Assembly (NCBI GenBank): GCA_021827445.1
Contig: JAKAVW010000014.1
Span: forward strand, 1 to 21,610
Length of the DNA: 21,610 nt
Direction: 5' to 3'
Origin: Pseudomonadota bacterium
Lineage (GTDB): Bacteria; Pseudomonadota; Gammaproteobacteria; Acidithiobacillales; Acidithiobacillaceae
This document shows positions 1 through 7,997 of this stretch, one piece after another. Below the pieces are notes generated by a model. It was not told the DNA's origin, did no database searches, and worked only from the letters and a program-made list of their open reading frames with translations. Position 1 is the stretch's first letter. The number at the start of each line of letters is the position of its first letter. The translations under genes and the position numbers were made by a program.

Positions 1-248
1 GGTCCCAAAAGCACCACCCGGCGGATGTGCCCCCGCCCCTTGGCCAACAGGGCGTAACCGGAAGCGGCTACCGCTCCCGAGTAGATGTAGCCCGCATGGG
101 GGACAATAATGGCCTTGGGCCATGGGGCAGCGGCCGCTTCACCGGCATGTTCAGCCCTGGCCAGTAAACGCTCTACTTCGGTCCGCAAAACGGCAGCCTC
201 GGCAGGATAAAACATGCCGGCCACCGCTGCTGGTCTGACGAGATTCAT
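1..248 (-). CDS. MEMO1 family protein (AmmeMemoRadiSam system protein B), partial
   Basis: The gene reads leftwards off the window edge, so only the first 82 codons are present. The N-terminus MNLVRPAAVAGMFYPAE followed by VPHAGYIYSG (about residues 49-58) is the signature start of the MEMO1/AmmeMemoRadiSam B family. The PHAGY histidine corresponds to a metal-site residue in related dioxygenase folds. The ATG at 246-248 is preceded by GGGAGGG at a good distance, so the start is secure. In many bacteria this family sits beside an AMMECR1 protein and a radical SAM protein; those would lie to the left and cannot be checked here. The biochemical role of the bacterial family is not settled. The family call is firm, the function is not. 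Confidence 0.88.
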   Translation of the reverse strand, partial: MNLVRPAAVAGMFYPAEAAVLRTEVERLLARAEHAGEAAAAPWPKAIIVPHAGYIYSGAVAASGYALLAKGRGHIRRVVLLG

Positions 249-320
249 GAAACACCCTCCCTGGCCGCTATAGGGCCAACATCTCCATGTCATGCTACAT
301 GAGGATGGGAAAGGGTTTTT

Positions 321-1217
321 TCAAGCCAGTGGCAACCACCAGGCGAGTGCCAGCAGAGTCACCAAAAGCACCGGCGGTGTGATCAGCAGTCCAGTCTTCA
401 TATACTGGCCCCAGGTGATGGTGACCCCCTTGCGACCCAGCACATGCAGCCACAACAAGGTGGCGAGACTGCCGATGGGCGTAAACTTGGGACCCAGATC
501 ACAACCGATGATATTGGCATAGACCATAATCTCGCGAACCATGGGGTCCGCCGCGGCAGACGCGTGATGGATAGCCAGCGCGCCCACCAGCACCGCTGGC
601 ATGTTATTCATCATCGAAGAGAGCAACGCCGCCAGAAAACCCGTACCCAGGGCGGCAGCGACCAGCCCATGGGCGCCAAACCAGTGCAGGGCCTGGGCCA
701 CATAGTCCGTCAGTCCGGCATTGCGCAACCCATACACCACCAGATACATACCCAGACTGAAAACCACAATTTTCCAGGGCGCATCCTGCAAAACCTTACG
801 TATGGAAATCTGGGCGCCGCGTCCACCCTGAAACCAGCGGCCCGCCAGGGCAAGCAGAATCAAGGCACCCGTAAGGGTGACCACAGAGACGGGTACCTGC
901 CACTGCGCGGTCACAAAATAGGCGATGAGCAGCAGACCCAACACCGGAAAACTGGCGCGAAACACCAGATGGTCCTTGATCGCCGTTGCCGGCTCCGGGA
1001 GATGCGCCGTGCCGTAATGCTGCGGCAGCACCCGCCGAAAGGCGATCCAGAGCACCAGCAGCGTCGCCGCCAGATCTACCGGAATCATCTCCAGGGCATA
1101 GCGATCAAAAGAAATATTGAAATAATTGGCGCTGACGATATTCACCAGATTAGAGATCATCAGCGGCAGGCTGGTGGTACTGGTGGTATCGGCCACAAAC
1201 CCCGTGGCAATGACAAA
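321..1217 (-). pseudogene. arsB: ArsB arsenite efflux permease, N-terminally truncated
   Basis: ArsB is an inner-membrane arsenite/antimonite exporter of about 430 residues. This frame matches its C-terminal two thirds: NLVNIVSANYF, then APWKIVVFSLGMYLVVYGLRNAGLT, then SSMMNNMPAVLVGAL and GCDLGPKFTPIGSLATLLW, each a conserved ArsB segment. Recognisable homology starts at FVIATGF (codon ending at 1217). Further upstream the frame is unrelated and meets a stop at 1242-1244, so roughly 140 N-terminal residues, including the first helices, are missing. A GTG at 1196 could start a 291-residue product, but I see no clear ribosome site and the missing helices make transport unlikely. A 9-bp tandem duplication adds three residues in the ADTTS..SLPL motif. 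arsR begins divergently 58 bp away, the usual ars layout in Acidithiobacillus. I call it a pseudogene; a shortened functional protein cannot be excluded. Confidence 0.82.
1171..1188. repeat. 9-bp perfect tandem duplication inside arsB
   Basis: CTGGTGGTA occurs twice in a row on the plus strand. On the coding strand it turns the usual ADTTSLPL segment of ArsB into ADTTSTTSLPL. It looks like a recent slippage duplication in a gene no longer under selection. Confidence 0.8.
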
Positions 1218-1274
1218 GTCTTGACGAGCGACCAGTTTTTGTCAATTTTTCAATGAAAGCTCGTGGATTTATTT

Positions 1275-1484
1275 ATGGATACGACAGAACAACGGGATCG
1301 GATTGTGATCTGCCTGGAGGCGCTCGCGTCGCCGGTGCGGCTGGATATTTTCCGACTTCTGGTCGAGCAGGAACCCGCAGGCATGGTGTCTGGTGAGATT
1401 GCCGAGCATCTGGAGCAGGCGCACAACGGTATCTCTTTTCATCTCAAGTCCCTGCAACATGCGGGACTGGTCACGGTGCAGCGG
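1275..1484 (+). pseudogene. arsR: ArsR arsenic-responsive repressor, 3'-truncated
   Basis: The first 70 codons encode a typical small ArsR/SmtB winged-helix repressor: ALASPVRLDIFRLLVEQEP, then GEIAEHLEQAHNGISFHLKSLQHAGLVTVQR, which covers helix-turn-helix recognition helix and the start of the beta wing. After VQR (about 1484) the frame leaves ArsR and reads through unrelated sequence to a stop at 1931, while a neighbouring frame continues as ArsC. The end of the wing, the dimerisation helix and any C-terminal arsenite-binding cysteines are therefore absent. The ATG at 1275 is chosen because MDTTEQRD starts the family match; a GTG at 1263 is in frame. It is divergent from arsB, as in Acidithiobacillus ars loci. 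A stable working repressor is unlikely. Confidence 0.8.
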
Positions 1485-1656
1485 AAACCGTCACCCCAAC
1501 GTCGCCATTACCGTCTGCGCCAGAGCCGCCGGCGAGACCTGCCCGGCGTATCTGGGTCCGGCCATCCGCGCCCACTGGGGTGTGGAAGACCCCGCCAAAG
1601 CTACCGGCAGCGAAGCCGAGGCCGCTTTCGACACGGGATGCGTCAATGGTCCTTAA
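1483..1656 (+). pseudogene. arsC: ArsC arsenate reductase, internal fragment
   Basis: One plus-strand frame (offset from the arsR frame) encodes NVAITVCARAAGETCP, then AIRAHWGVEDPAKATGSEAEAAFDT. This is the central part of a thioredoxin-coupled, low-molecular-weight-phosphatase-type ArsC, including two of its redox cysteines (TVC...ETCP) and the HWG-DP motif. The N-terminal third with the P-loop nucleophile cysteine is gone, and a stop follows at 1654-1656 soon after AAFDT. It is joined directly to truncated arsR near 1484, as if one deletion removed the end of arsR and the start of arsC. It cannot be an active reductase. Confidence 0.75.
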
Positions 1657-1676
1657 GAATCCCATATCAGCATCCA

Positions 1677-1692
1677 CGCTGCCGGTGCAGCG
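1677..1692. repeat. Inverted repeat after the ars remnants and the Cache-HAMP gene
   Basis: CGCTGC and GCAGCG form a perfect 6-bp stem with a 4-base loop. It lies just past the stop of the minus-strand Cache-HAMP gene and downstream of the arsC fragment. No T run follows on either strand, so a terminator role is only possible. Confidence 0.35.
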
Positions 1693-1703
1693 GAGCAATT
1701 ATG

Positions 1704-2846
1704 CTAATCCGGTTTTTTAATATGGCTCAGCATGTTGAGCAAAGTCTTGCGCAGTCGCTCCGCCGCTGTTTGGAGAACGCCGATCTCATTCGTTTCCGTC
1801 TGTTTTACCGATTGTTCCAATCGCTCCCCCAGAGAAATGGCCCGCAGCCGCCTCGCCAATTCCACTACCGGGGCAAGAATACGCCGCTCGACAAAGTGTT
1901 TCAGATTGAGTCCGATCAAGAGAAATACTAAAGCACTCAAAGCCAAAGATGCACCAAGCGTAATCGCTGCGATGCGTAGCGTGTTTGTTACGTTGTAACC
2001 AAATACAGCAAGACCCAGAGGTTTCTTATCATATCCCGTCAGAGGAATCACAAAGAGATGGTAAAACTCACCATTCTTAAACATGGCAATGCCAGTATAA
2101 TTCGCATGTAACACATTGGGATGCTTGGCAATATATTCCTGAAAGTCTGGAGAACTGACATAGCTGAAAACATTGTCTCCCACTGCCTTGCCCTGAAACT
2201 TATTCGATGGAGTGACGCCGTGATGGATCAGGATGGCTATGCGGCTCCCTGGAATATCGTGCAATATGCGACCATATAACGAAGCAATGGGCAGACTGAC
2301 TTGGGCAACCCCGATCGCGTTACCGTTATTAGAAAGCACAGGAGCAACGCCATTTACAGAATAACCAACAATCTTCAGCAGTCCTAGATCAGCCACCGGC
2401 AAACCAGTTTTTATTACCTCAGAAATATCTGGGCGTGGAAGTATATGATCTCCATAAAATGTTGGTTTATTTGCTCGATACAATACGTGCTGGTTGGCGA
2501 TGAACACCACGATGGCATGGCCGTATTGTGCCTTGAGAGCGCGATACAAGCTATCGGACTCTGCGCCAAGTTGGGTACGTTGACTTGCGGAAGGTGCTGT
2601 AGCAAAAGCAGCCACCACGCCTGGATTGCCTGCCAGAGCACTGGCGGCGCCAAGGACCTGCTGCGCATAAACCGCTGTTAGCTGATGAAATTCATTGTGT
2701 ATGGCGGAAAGCTCCTGATCTTCCGCCTGGCGGATCAGCAGGTACTGTCCCAATGCGAGAATACCAAGCACCAACACAGCATTAAGCAGTACTGCAGGAA
2801 TGAAGTGCCGTAAAAATTCCCGAGTCAACGTATTTTCGCGCGCCAT
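1704..2846 (-). CDS. Double Cache-HAMP membrane protein without an output domain
   Basis: The 380-residue product has a first membrane helix at about 11-37, an extracytoplasmic region of about 250 residues, a second helix at about 291-313, then a HAMP-like linker to the C-terminus (RRILAPVVELARRLRAISLG, about 321-340, continuing as amphipathic helix). The periplasmic part resembles double Cache type 3 domains of chemoreceptors: VVFIANQHVLYRANKP (113-128), a GDHI turn, then NGVAPVLSNNGNAIGVAQVSLPI. The protein ends right after HAMP, with no methyl-accepting, kinase, GGDEF or phosphatase domain. It probably senses a small ligand or redox cue but must pass the signal to a partner. ATG 2846 is preferred because GGAG lies six bases before it; an in-frame ATG at 2858 adds four residues. 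The polyproline gene ends 12 bp upstream of 2858, so the two are probably cotranscribed. A decayed chemoreceptor is an alternative. Confidence 0.8.
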   Translation of the reverse strand: MARENTLTREFLRHFIPAVLLNAVLVLGILALGQYLLIRQAEDQELSAIHNEFHQLTAVYAQQVLGAASALAGNPGVVAAFATAPSASQRTQLGAESDSLYRALKAQYGHAIVVFIANQHVLYRANKPTFYGDHILPRPDISEVIKTGLPVADLGLLKIVGYSVNGVAPVLSNNGNAIGVAQVSLPIASLYGRILHDIPGSRIAILIHHGVTPSNKFQGKAVGDNVFSYVSSPDFQEYIAKHPNVLHANYTGIAMFKNGEFYHLFVIPLTGYDKKPLGLAVFGYNVTNTLRIAAITLGASLALSALVFLLIGLNLKHFVERRILAPVVELARRLRAISLGERLEQSVKQTETNEIGVLQTAAERLRKTLLNMLSHIKKPD

Positions 2847-2870
2847 CTGATTCTCCATCCAAAAACATGC

Positions 2871-3347
<477 letters not shown>

Positions 3348-3436
3348 AATTTTTCCACACGCTCCATATCAGAGTACTTAACCGCTGGAGAATTAGCCAT
3401 GGCGATATTGCTTTGGAACACAATATCGAGGTTTAG

Positions 3437-3454
3437 CGTGGTTCCTGCACCACG
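3437..3454. repeat. Inverted repeat in the leader of the polyproline gene
   Basis: CGTGGT and ACCACG form a perfect 6-bp stem around a 6-base loop, between the candidate promoter at 3465-3470 and the ATG at 3347. It could be an RNA hairpin or a protein-binding dyad; nothing else defines its role. Confidence 0.35.
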
Positions 3455-3464
3455 TACAGGCGGT

Positions 3465-3470
3465 ATTATA
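3465..3470 (-). promoter_or_regulatory. Candidate -10 element for the polyproline/Cache-HAMP unit
   Basis: A perfect TATAAT lies on the minus strand about 118 bases before the ATG at 3347. No good -35 hexamer is present at 16-18 bases upstream (AGTTTT/GTTTTA), so it may be weak or need an activator. Confidence 0.4.
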
Positions 3471-3481
3471 CAATAAGACAT

Positions 3482-3769
3482 TGTTATAAAACTACCCCCA
3501 TCACGGTAGATTTATTCCCTATCGTCCTCAATCTATTTAGTCGTTGCTTCGCCGGAACTCTTACAGACTCACGGCAAGGCTGCTCACCAGATCAGGGAAG
3601 GATGCACCAGATCCCATCCAAAAACACCATAACGAACAGATGGTTGAACAGATTGATTTGCAGTGCTACGCGGGATAAACGGATTCGGGCAGACGGGTAT
3701 CGGTAGGTCAGTGTAGAGGGTGCCATGGCCGTCACCCCGAAGAAAGGCGCATATGCGCCCTGCCACCCA
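3482..3769. other. Non-coding stretch between the MFS gene and the polyproline unit
   Basis: About 290 bases without a convincing gene. Short frames here have no recognisable domain or ribosome site. It holds the probable terminator of the MFS gene at its right end and the region upstream of the candidate -10 element at its left end. I see no repeat or RNA gene. Confidence 0.6.
3740..3759 (-). terminator. Possible intrinsic terminator of the MFS gene
   Basis: Eleven bases past the TAA of the MFS gene, GGCGCATATGCGCC is a perfect 14-bp palindrome (stem GGCGC/GCGCC, loop ATAT), followed on the minus strand by TTTCTT. The stem is short and the T run interrupted, so termination efficiency may be modest. 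Confidence 0.45.
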
Positions 3770-5161
3770 TTAGCAATCAGATGTCAACACGTCTAGAATT
3801 GCCTTCTCATCATAGACCTTGCTGTCCACCTTACAGTAGACCGCCGCTTCATCGGTGAAAATAGCCACTTCCGCCACACCCGGTAGTTGCAGCAAACGCT
3901 CCTGCAAGTTTTCTTGCACCGACGCCGTCGGAGAGAGTGGAAAAATACGGGTAGCCAGATAACGGGGATGCTGCATGGTAAGAGCTACCACCAGCCAAAT
4001 CCCATAGATAACGGCTACTGCCCAAAAAATATCACTGTAATTATGCTGTCCCGGTATATAAAGCAGACCGCCTAACAAACCGCCGCAAAACGCGCCGAGA
4101 AATTCAGACGTGGTGTACACACCTGTCGCAGTCCCCTTGGCCCCCGGATGACAGAACTTGGCCACCAAGGAAGGCAGACTCGCCTCCAACACGTTAAAAC
4201 CAACAAAAAACAGAAACAGCGCAACAGCAATCAACCACAAGTTATGTGCAGAAAAAGCCATCAACACGACTGAGACCAGCAGAATAGCGACAGCCAGAAT
4301 AAAGACTTCCTTCAGCTTATGCTTAGCCTCGCCAACAACAATCATTGGCAGCATGGCGATAAAAGACAACAACATTACCGGCAGATACAACATCCATTGA
4401 TCGCTCAGCACCAGCAACGGATGATCCGGATCAATCAACACCAATGGAAGCACTACAAATATGGCCATCAAACCCGTATGCAAAGAAAAAATACCAAAAT
4501 CGAGGCGCAACAGGCTCGGGTCACGCAATACCGTACGGAGAATCGCCGGATTCATTTCCACATCTCGATGGAACTGGGCAGGAGCCTCCGGAATCACTAG
4601 ATAGAGCACCGCAATAGCCAGCAAAGAAAGGATCGCCATCAGCCAGAAAATGCCACTGACACCGATCCAGTGCGCCAACGGCGCCGATAGTATCAGCGAA
4701 ATACTGAAGCTGATGCCAATGGTAATCCCAATCACCGCCATCGCTTTGGTCCAGCGCTCTTCGCGAACCAGATCGGCTGTCAGCGCAATGATTGCAGCGG
4801 CGATGGCACCAGCGCCCTGCACAATACGTCCAATGAGTAGTCCTTCAATGCTCGTTGCTTGTGCCGCAATCACGCTGCCAATGGCAAAAATAACCAAACC
4901 CGCTGCGATAATCGGCTTGCGTCCCCACTTATCCGAAAGCTTGCCAAACGGAATCTGAAAAATTGCCTGGGTCAAACCATAAGCACCCAGAGCAATACCA
5001 ATGAGCACCGGATGTTCCAATGCCCCTTTTAACCCGTGTGCGTAAACCGAAAACACCGGCAGCACCAAAAAAAGACCCAACAACCGTAACCCGAAAATAC
5101 CTGCCAGCGAAAATACGGTGCGGCGTTCGCGTTTATTGAGTGCGGCTTCCGCCTTTTCCAT
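3770..5161 (-). CDS. YajR-like MFS transporter with C-terminal YAM domain
   Basis: A 463-residue major facilitator protein with about twelve hydrophobic helices. Motif A is GKLSDKWGRKP (about 73-83, loop 2-3) and the fourth-helix GRIVQGAGAIAAA pattern is typical of the drug:proton antiporter branch. After the last helix, about residues 395-463 form a soluble ferredoxin-like tail (LQERLLQLPGVAEVAIF ... VYCKVDSKVYDEKAILDVL), which matches the YAM domain of E. coli YajR, a protein of similar length (about 454). It should act as a proton-driven efflux pump in the inner membrane; substrate unknown. AAGGAG stands eight bases before the ATG. It is transcribed away from perM and is followed by a hairpin. 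The coding sequence is noticeably less G+C-rich than the genes to its right. Confidence 0.87.
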   Translation of the reverse strand: MEKAEAALNKRERRTVFSLAGIFGLRLLGLFLVLPVFSVYAHGLKGALEHPVLIGIALGAYGLTQAIFQIPFGKLSDKWGRKPIIAAGLVIFAIGSVIAAQATSIEGLLIGRIVQGAGAIAAAIIALTADLVREERWTKAMAVIGITIGISFSISLILSAPLAHWIGVSGIFWLMAILSLLAIAVLYLVIPEAPAQFHRDVEMNPAILRTVLRDPSLLRLDFGIFSLHTGLMAIFVVLPLVLIDPDHPLLVLSDQWMLYLPVMLLSFIAMLPMIVVGEAKHKLKEVFILAVAILLVSVVLMAFSAHNLWLIAVALFLFFVGFNVLEASLPSLVAKFCHPGAKGTATGVYTTSEFLGAFCGGLLGGLLYIPGQHNYSDIFWAVAVIYGIWLVVALTMQHPRYLATRIFPLSPTASVQENLQERLLQLPGVAEVAIFTDEAAVYCKVDSKVYDEKAILDVLTSDC

Positions 5162-5587
5162 TTATCAATCTCCTTTCTGTTGAGATAAAAAAGCACCCAT
5201 ACCAGAAACATGGCACCTATATGGATTGGGAATAAAACGTTCGCTGGTCTGTCCCATCCAGGTCAAAGAATGGATAAAAAGCACGCCCATTATCCCGATG
5301 CACCAGCAGCGTCCTGATCACTCCGCTGGTTCACGACATTGCTGCTGGAACAGCAACAGATACACCTGCCCCCTCTGTCTGTTATAACCGTGCCCATGAA
5401 AATCCCTGGCTCTCCCGTAATGCGGCACACTGGTGACGACCCTATATTTGTCTCTTTCAGAGCGCACGACTATACCGTATCTCCGGGGCCACCGACACTC
5501 CGATGCAGTCCTGTAGCGAAGCCGCACCGGACTAGGTTATCCTGACCTCATAACCGCTAAATACTGGATGAGGGGGCTTCGCGAACG
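5162..5587. other. Divergent intergenic region between MFS gene and perM
   Basis: About 425 bases with no convincing gene. It must carry the promoters of both divergent units. A good plus-strand promoter candidate is listed separately. On the minus strand a TTGACC occurs near 5262-5267 but no acceptable -10 follows at 16-18 bases. A 6-bp inverted repeat TTGCTG/CAGCAA lies at 5339-5356. Confidence 0.6.
5448..5476 (+). promoter_or_regulatory. Candidate sigma-70 promoter of perM-hemY
   Basis: TTGTCT (5448-5453), a 17-base spacer and TATACC (5471-5476) stand about 110 bases before the perM ATG. It is the best match to the housekeeping consensus in this intergenic region. Confidence 0.45.
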
Positions 5588-6631
5588 ATGCAACGATTTT
5601 TTGTGCTGGCCATCCTTATTCTGCTGGGCTGGCTGACGTATCGTCTCTCCCCCATCCTCAGCCCCTTTCTGATCGCGGGCATCCTCGCTTATCTCGGCAA
5701 TCCGCTGGTGACCCGCCTGCAACGCCACCGAATCGGCCGAACCTGGGGCACCACACTGGTTTTCGTCCTCGTCATCCTGATCCTGGCAGGAATCACCATG
5801 GCCCTGCTTCCCGTCATCCGTCACCAATCCTTGCTGTTCATCGAATATCTGCAAAAATATGCAGCACTTCTGCAAAGCCAGATCATCCCACAGTTCTCCG
5901 CACGAATCGGCATCCACCTCGATAGCCAAAGCATCACCCGTTACGCCACCGCCAATGCCCAGAAACTGGCGGGGTGGCTGGGACGCAGTCTGCAGGTAGC
6001 ACTGAGCTCCGGCTCCGGCCTGATCAGCAGTGTACTCAGCATCATTTTAGTGCCCGTTCTGGGTTTCTATCTGCTGCGCGACTGGCCACGTCTTATTGCC
6101 CGTATTGCCGCACTGATTCCCCCGCACTATCTGCCCATTTCTCGGCACCTGGCCAGTGATGCGGACGCCATGCTCATGGCTTTTTTGCGCGGACAGCTCC
6201 TGGTGATGCTGGCCCTCGGCACCAGTTACGCCATTGGCCTCAGTATTATCGGCCTGCAAACCGCCATCCTCGTCGGTCTGGTGGCGGGACTGTTCAGCTT
6301 TGTGCCCTATCTCGGCGTCGTGAGCGGGATAGCCATGGCCAGCTTGGCCATGTATGTGCAAACCGGCGCTTTTTTGCCCATCCTCTGGGTACTCATCGTC
6401 TTTGGCATCGGCCAACTACTGGAAAGCATGGTATTCACCCCTTATCTGGTGGGGGATCGCATCGGCCTGCACCCGGTCGCTGTCATTTTTGCTGTGCTCG
6501 CGGGCGGCGAACTCTTCGGCTTTGTCGGCCTACTGCTCGCACTGCCGGTCACCGCCGTCCTCATCGCCCTGCTGCGCCACGTACATGGCTGGTACCTGCG
6601 GAGCCCCTACTACCTGGGTAAGGAGTCATAA
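5588..6631 (+). CDS. AI-2E/PerM family membrane transporter
   Basis: A 347-residue inner-membrane protein with about seven or eight hydrophobic segments: two near the N-terminus (LAILILLGWLTYRLSPILSP), a soluble insertion around 80-150, then a dense C-terminal membrane half. Conserved family blocks are visible: PFLIAGILAYLGNPLV, SIILVPVLGFYLLRDW, LVAGLFSFVPYLGVVSGI, LESMVFTPYLVGDRIGLHPVAVIFAVLAGGELFGFVGLLLALPVTAV. The last block is the strongest PerM signature. Members are assigned autoinducer-2 export or Na+/H+ antiport in a few species; which substrate applies here cannot be read. GAGGGGG lies eleven bases before the ATG, a little far. It precedes hemY by four bases and probably shares its transcript. 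Confidence 0.88.
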   Translation: MQRFFVLAILILLGWLTYRLSPILSPFLIAGILAYLGNPLVTRLQRHRIGRTWGTTLVFVLVILILAGITMALLPVIRHQSLLFIEYLQKYAALLQSQIIPQFSARIGIHLDSQSITRYATANAQKLAGWLGRSLQVALSSGSGLISSVLSIILVPVLGFYLLRDWPRLIARIAALIPPHYLPISRHLASDADAMLMAFLRGQLLVMLALGTSYAIGLSIIGLQTAILVGLVAGLFSFVPYLGVVSGIAMASLAMYVQTGAFLPILWVLIVFGIGQLLESMVFTPYLVGDRIGLHPVAVIFAVLAGGELFGFVGLLLALPVTAVLIALLRHVHGWYLRSPYYLGKES

Positions 6632-6635
6632 CCCT

Positions 6636-7976
6636 ATGGAAGACGTCATCATTATCGGCGCGGGTATTTCCGGTCTGGCCACGGCCTATTTCCTCCGCAA
6701 ACAGGGCTGGTCGCCCTTGCTGCTGGAGGCAGGCGCCAAGCCAGGTGGCAAACTGCAGAGTCGACAAGAAGAGGGCTATCTGCGGGATATGGGGCCTAAC
6801 TCGCTCCTGCTCAAAGGCCAGATCGTCCCGGAATGGCTTCGCGAGCTGCGCTTGGAAGAAGACATTGTCGAAGCCAACCCGCTCGCCAAGCGCCGCTATA
6901 TCCTTAATCGCCATCGGCAGCCCGTCGCACTGGGACCGAGTGTGCTTTTCGGCGGCAATCTGCTGAGTTGGCGCGGCCGTCTGCGTCTCCTTGGTGAGCC
7001 CTTTCGAGCCCCGCGTCGGGTGCAGGATGGTGAGGAAAGCGTTGCTGATTTTGTGCGACGGCGACTCGGGGATGAAGCACTCACCTGGCTGGTCGATCCC
7101 TTCGTCTCCGGCGTCTTTGCCGGCAATCCCACACGTCTTTCGGTACAAGCTACCCTTCCCCGCCTGGTGGCGCTGGAGCAAGACGGTGGCTCACTCCTGC
7201 GCGGCGCACTGCGCGCCCGGAAGAGAAAAACACCTGACACCCCGAAAACCCGTCTTATTTCCTTTCGGGAGGGTCTGCAGGTCCTCCCGCTCAGGGTCGC
7301 CAGCACACTCGGCGCGGCACTGCGCTGCAACACCCCAGTCGATCAATTGGGTAACAGCGACGGCATTTGGCAGGTCAGCAGCGGCAGCCAGACCTGGCAA
7401 AGCAAACGGCTCATTCTCGCCCTGCCCGCAGGCGCCGCGGCCAAGCTGCTCGCACCAACGGATGCTGCACTTGCTCACGAACTGGACGCCATCCCTTATC
7501 CCGCGGTAGGCAGCCTGTCCATCGGTTTTCAGCGCACACAGGTAGAACATCCGCTGGATGGTTTCGGCATGCTGATTCCGCGGGTCATGGGTCTGGAAAC
7601 ACTGGGGGTGCTCTTCTCCTCCACCCTCTTTCCCGGGCGCGCACCGGTGGATCAGGTATTGCTGACCGCCTTTATCGGCGGCAGTCAGAATGATCTTGCC
7701 GGACGGGATGATAATGATCTGCTGGCAACGGTGTTACGCGAGATCGGTCCGCTGCTGGGGATTAGCGGCGACCCCATTTTCAGCCGCCGTCAGATCTGGC
7801 CAAAAGCCATCCCACAGTACGAAATCGGGCATCTGGATCGGGTAAGACGGATCGACGCCCTAAGCGCCCGGCACCCTGGGCTGTACTTCCGGGCCAACTG
7901 GCGAGAGGGCGTCGCGCTGGGCGACTGTATGGAAGCGGCCTGCCGGTTTAGTCAGGACACCGACTGGCAGCACTGA
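6636..7976 (+). CDS. hemY: HemY-type protoporphyrinogen oxidase
   Basis: The 446-residue flavoprotein oxidises protoporphyrinogen IX to protoporphyrin IX, the penultimate heme step, using O2 and FAD (EC 1.3.3.4). The N-terminal FAD-binding fold is GAGISGLATA (residues 8-17) with LLLEAGAKPGGK after it, and the family motif DPFVSGVFAGNPTRLSVQATLPRL is split around residue 160. A C-terminal FAD segment (SARHPGLYFRANWREGVALGDC) is present. Length fits bacterial HemY/PgoX (about 450-470). AAGGAG at 6620-6625 lies ten bases before the ATG, inside the end of perM. The frame is open much further upstream, but that part overlaps perM and is not coding. Pairing with a permease gene gives no obvious functional clue. 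Oxygen dependence fits an aerobic iron/sulfur oxidiser with high cytochrome demand. Confidence 0.93.
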   Translation: MEDVIIIGAGISGLATAYFLRKQGWSPLLLEAGAKPGGKLQSRQEEGYLRDMGPNSLLLKGQIVPEWLRELRLEEDIVEANPLAKRRYILNRHRQPVALGPSVLFGGNLLSWRGRLRLLGEPFRAPRRVQDGEESVADFVRRRLGDEALTWLVDPFVSGVFAGNPTRLSVQATLPRLVALEQDGGSLLRGALRARKRKTPDTPKTRLISFREGLQVLPLRVASTLGAALRCNTPVDQLGNSDGIWQVSSGSQTWQSKRLILALPAGAAAKLLAPTDAALAHELDAIPYPAVGSLSIGFQRTQVEHPLDGFGMLIPRVMGLETLGVLFSSTLFPGRAPVDQVLLTAFIGGSQNDLAGRDDNDLLATVLREIGPLLGISGDPIFSRRQIWPKAIPQYEIGHLDRVRRIDALSARHPGLYFRANWREGVALGDCMEAACRFSQDTDWQH

Positions 7977-7997
7977 AAACACACTGGAATCAGTGTG
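7976..7997 (-). terminator. Intrinsic terminator overlapping the L,D-transpeptidase stop codon
   Basis: CACACTG and CAGTGTG form a perfect 7-bp stem with a 4-base loop (7980-7997), followed on the minus strand by TTTT. The first arm includes part of the TGA stop of the L,D-transpeptidase gene. On the plus strand no T run follows, so hemY is not clearly terminated by it. Confidence 0.6.

Noticed and set aside
1485..1931. C-terminal half of the 222-codon arsR frame
   Set aside because: It reads through arsC sequence in the wrong frame and then antisense through the Cache-HAMP gene; no homology to ArsR.
6354..6635. 94-codon N-terminal extension of the hemY frame
   Set aside because: It lies inside perM, is cysteine/serine-rich and unlike HemY; the FAD-binding start and AAGGAG define ATG 6636.
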